A stretch of 64,000 nt of DNA from NCBI GenBank assembly GCA_003290165.1, contig QNQO01000598.1:186001-250000 (forward strand). Direction: 5' to 3'. This DNA is from Berberis thunbergii (lineage: Eukaryota; Streptophyta; Magnoliopsida; Ranunculales; Berberidaceae). Of this stretch, positions 63,986 through 64,000 are shown piece by piece. Below the pieces are notes generated by a model that searched no databases, was not told the DNA's origin, and saw nothing but the letters and a program-made list of their open reading frames with translations. Each line of letters starts with the position of its first letter. Within the stretch, counting starts at the first letter, position 1. The translations under genes and the position numbers were made by a program.

Positions 63986-64000
63986 GTAACAACAAAAGCA

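Larger units (their letters stand above)
61922..64000 (+). mobile_element. Second Pack-type CACTA transposon (left part only)
   Basis: It starts CACTACAACAAAAATGATC, followed by AGCATTTGAGGATAGCGTTT and ATGCTATAA, the same plan as the left end of the element at 7706. The right end is outside the window, so the 3-bp duplication (CAC expected from the left flank) cannot be checked. It carries pieces of at least three unrelated genes, all on the + strand and with introns: a methyltransferase-like fragment, an IQD N-terminus and a serine carboxypeptidase-like part, plus one unidentified exon. It is inserted in the last intron of PCNA, in the opposite sense. Confidence 0.75.

Overview
The window is nuclear DNA of a flowering plant, most likely a eudicot. 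It is AT-rich, its genes are split by GT-AG introns, and nearly every repeat belongs to a plant lineage: Tat- and Athila-type and chromovirus LTR elements, RTE and L1 LINEs, a tRNA-derived SINE, and CACTA, hAT, Mutator-like, Harbinger-like and Helitron-type DNA elements. I see no tRNA, rRNA or CRISPR locus. There is one clearly complete host gene, CSN4 (COP9 signalosome subunit 4), on the + strand at 26719-39391: 14 coding exons joining to 397 codons. A second host gene, PCNA, is present only as its last exon on the - strand (61611-61835). The rest is repeats and gene debris.

Layout. 1-21088 is a nest three levels deep. A Tat-like LTR element (1737-21088, sense strand -) keeps both LTRs, a decayed gag-protease (17280-20385), a hypervariable stretch with about 133-bp tandem repeats (15119-15790) and an antisense ORF with a coiled coil (2679-14546). 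No reverse transcriptase or integrase is visible. The antisense ORF is split by an Athila-like LTR element (4568-13920, TSD GTCCG), which is itself split by a CACTA transposon (7706-13185, TSD AGT). That CACTA carries fragments of at least four cellular genes, all on the + strand: a WNK kinase, a JmjC histone demethylase, the BRAHMA chromatin remodeller and probably MINIYO, plus one unidentified fragment. 22763-24750 is an L1 LINE remnant and 24793-26205 a hAT-like element. CSN4 follows; its introns hold a candidate Helitron (34543-35521) and a 54-bp duplication of a splice donor.

39392-53269 is intergenic: an RTE LINE (43618-46060), a defective chromodomain Ty3/gypsy element on the - strand (46317-50954) and a SINE with a perfect 16-bp TSD (52446-52582). 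53270-58442 holds a hAT-like element containing a Harbinger-like element and a strong hairpin; it abuts a Mutator-like element whose 0.5-kb inverted arms carry CTCGAG-centred repeats. 58443-60550 is a chimeric locus: a leader, a 598-bp insert carrying PCNA exons between perfect 56-bp duplications, and the last exon of a sugar-phosphate/phosphate translocator. At 61922 a second CACTA element of similar type begins inside the PCNA intron and runs off the window; it carries pieces of an uncharacterised methyltransferase-like gene, an IQD protein and a serine carboxypeptidase-like gene.

The main discovery candidate is this pair of gene-fragment-collecting (Pack-type) CACTA elements. Both have the start CACTACAACA and a related A/T-rich GCGTTT/GCTAT subterminal region, and both hold several unrelated gene pieces with introns, in one orientation. 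All family assignments come from reading motifs by eye; no database search was run.
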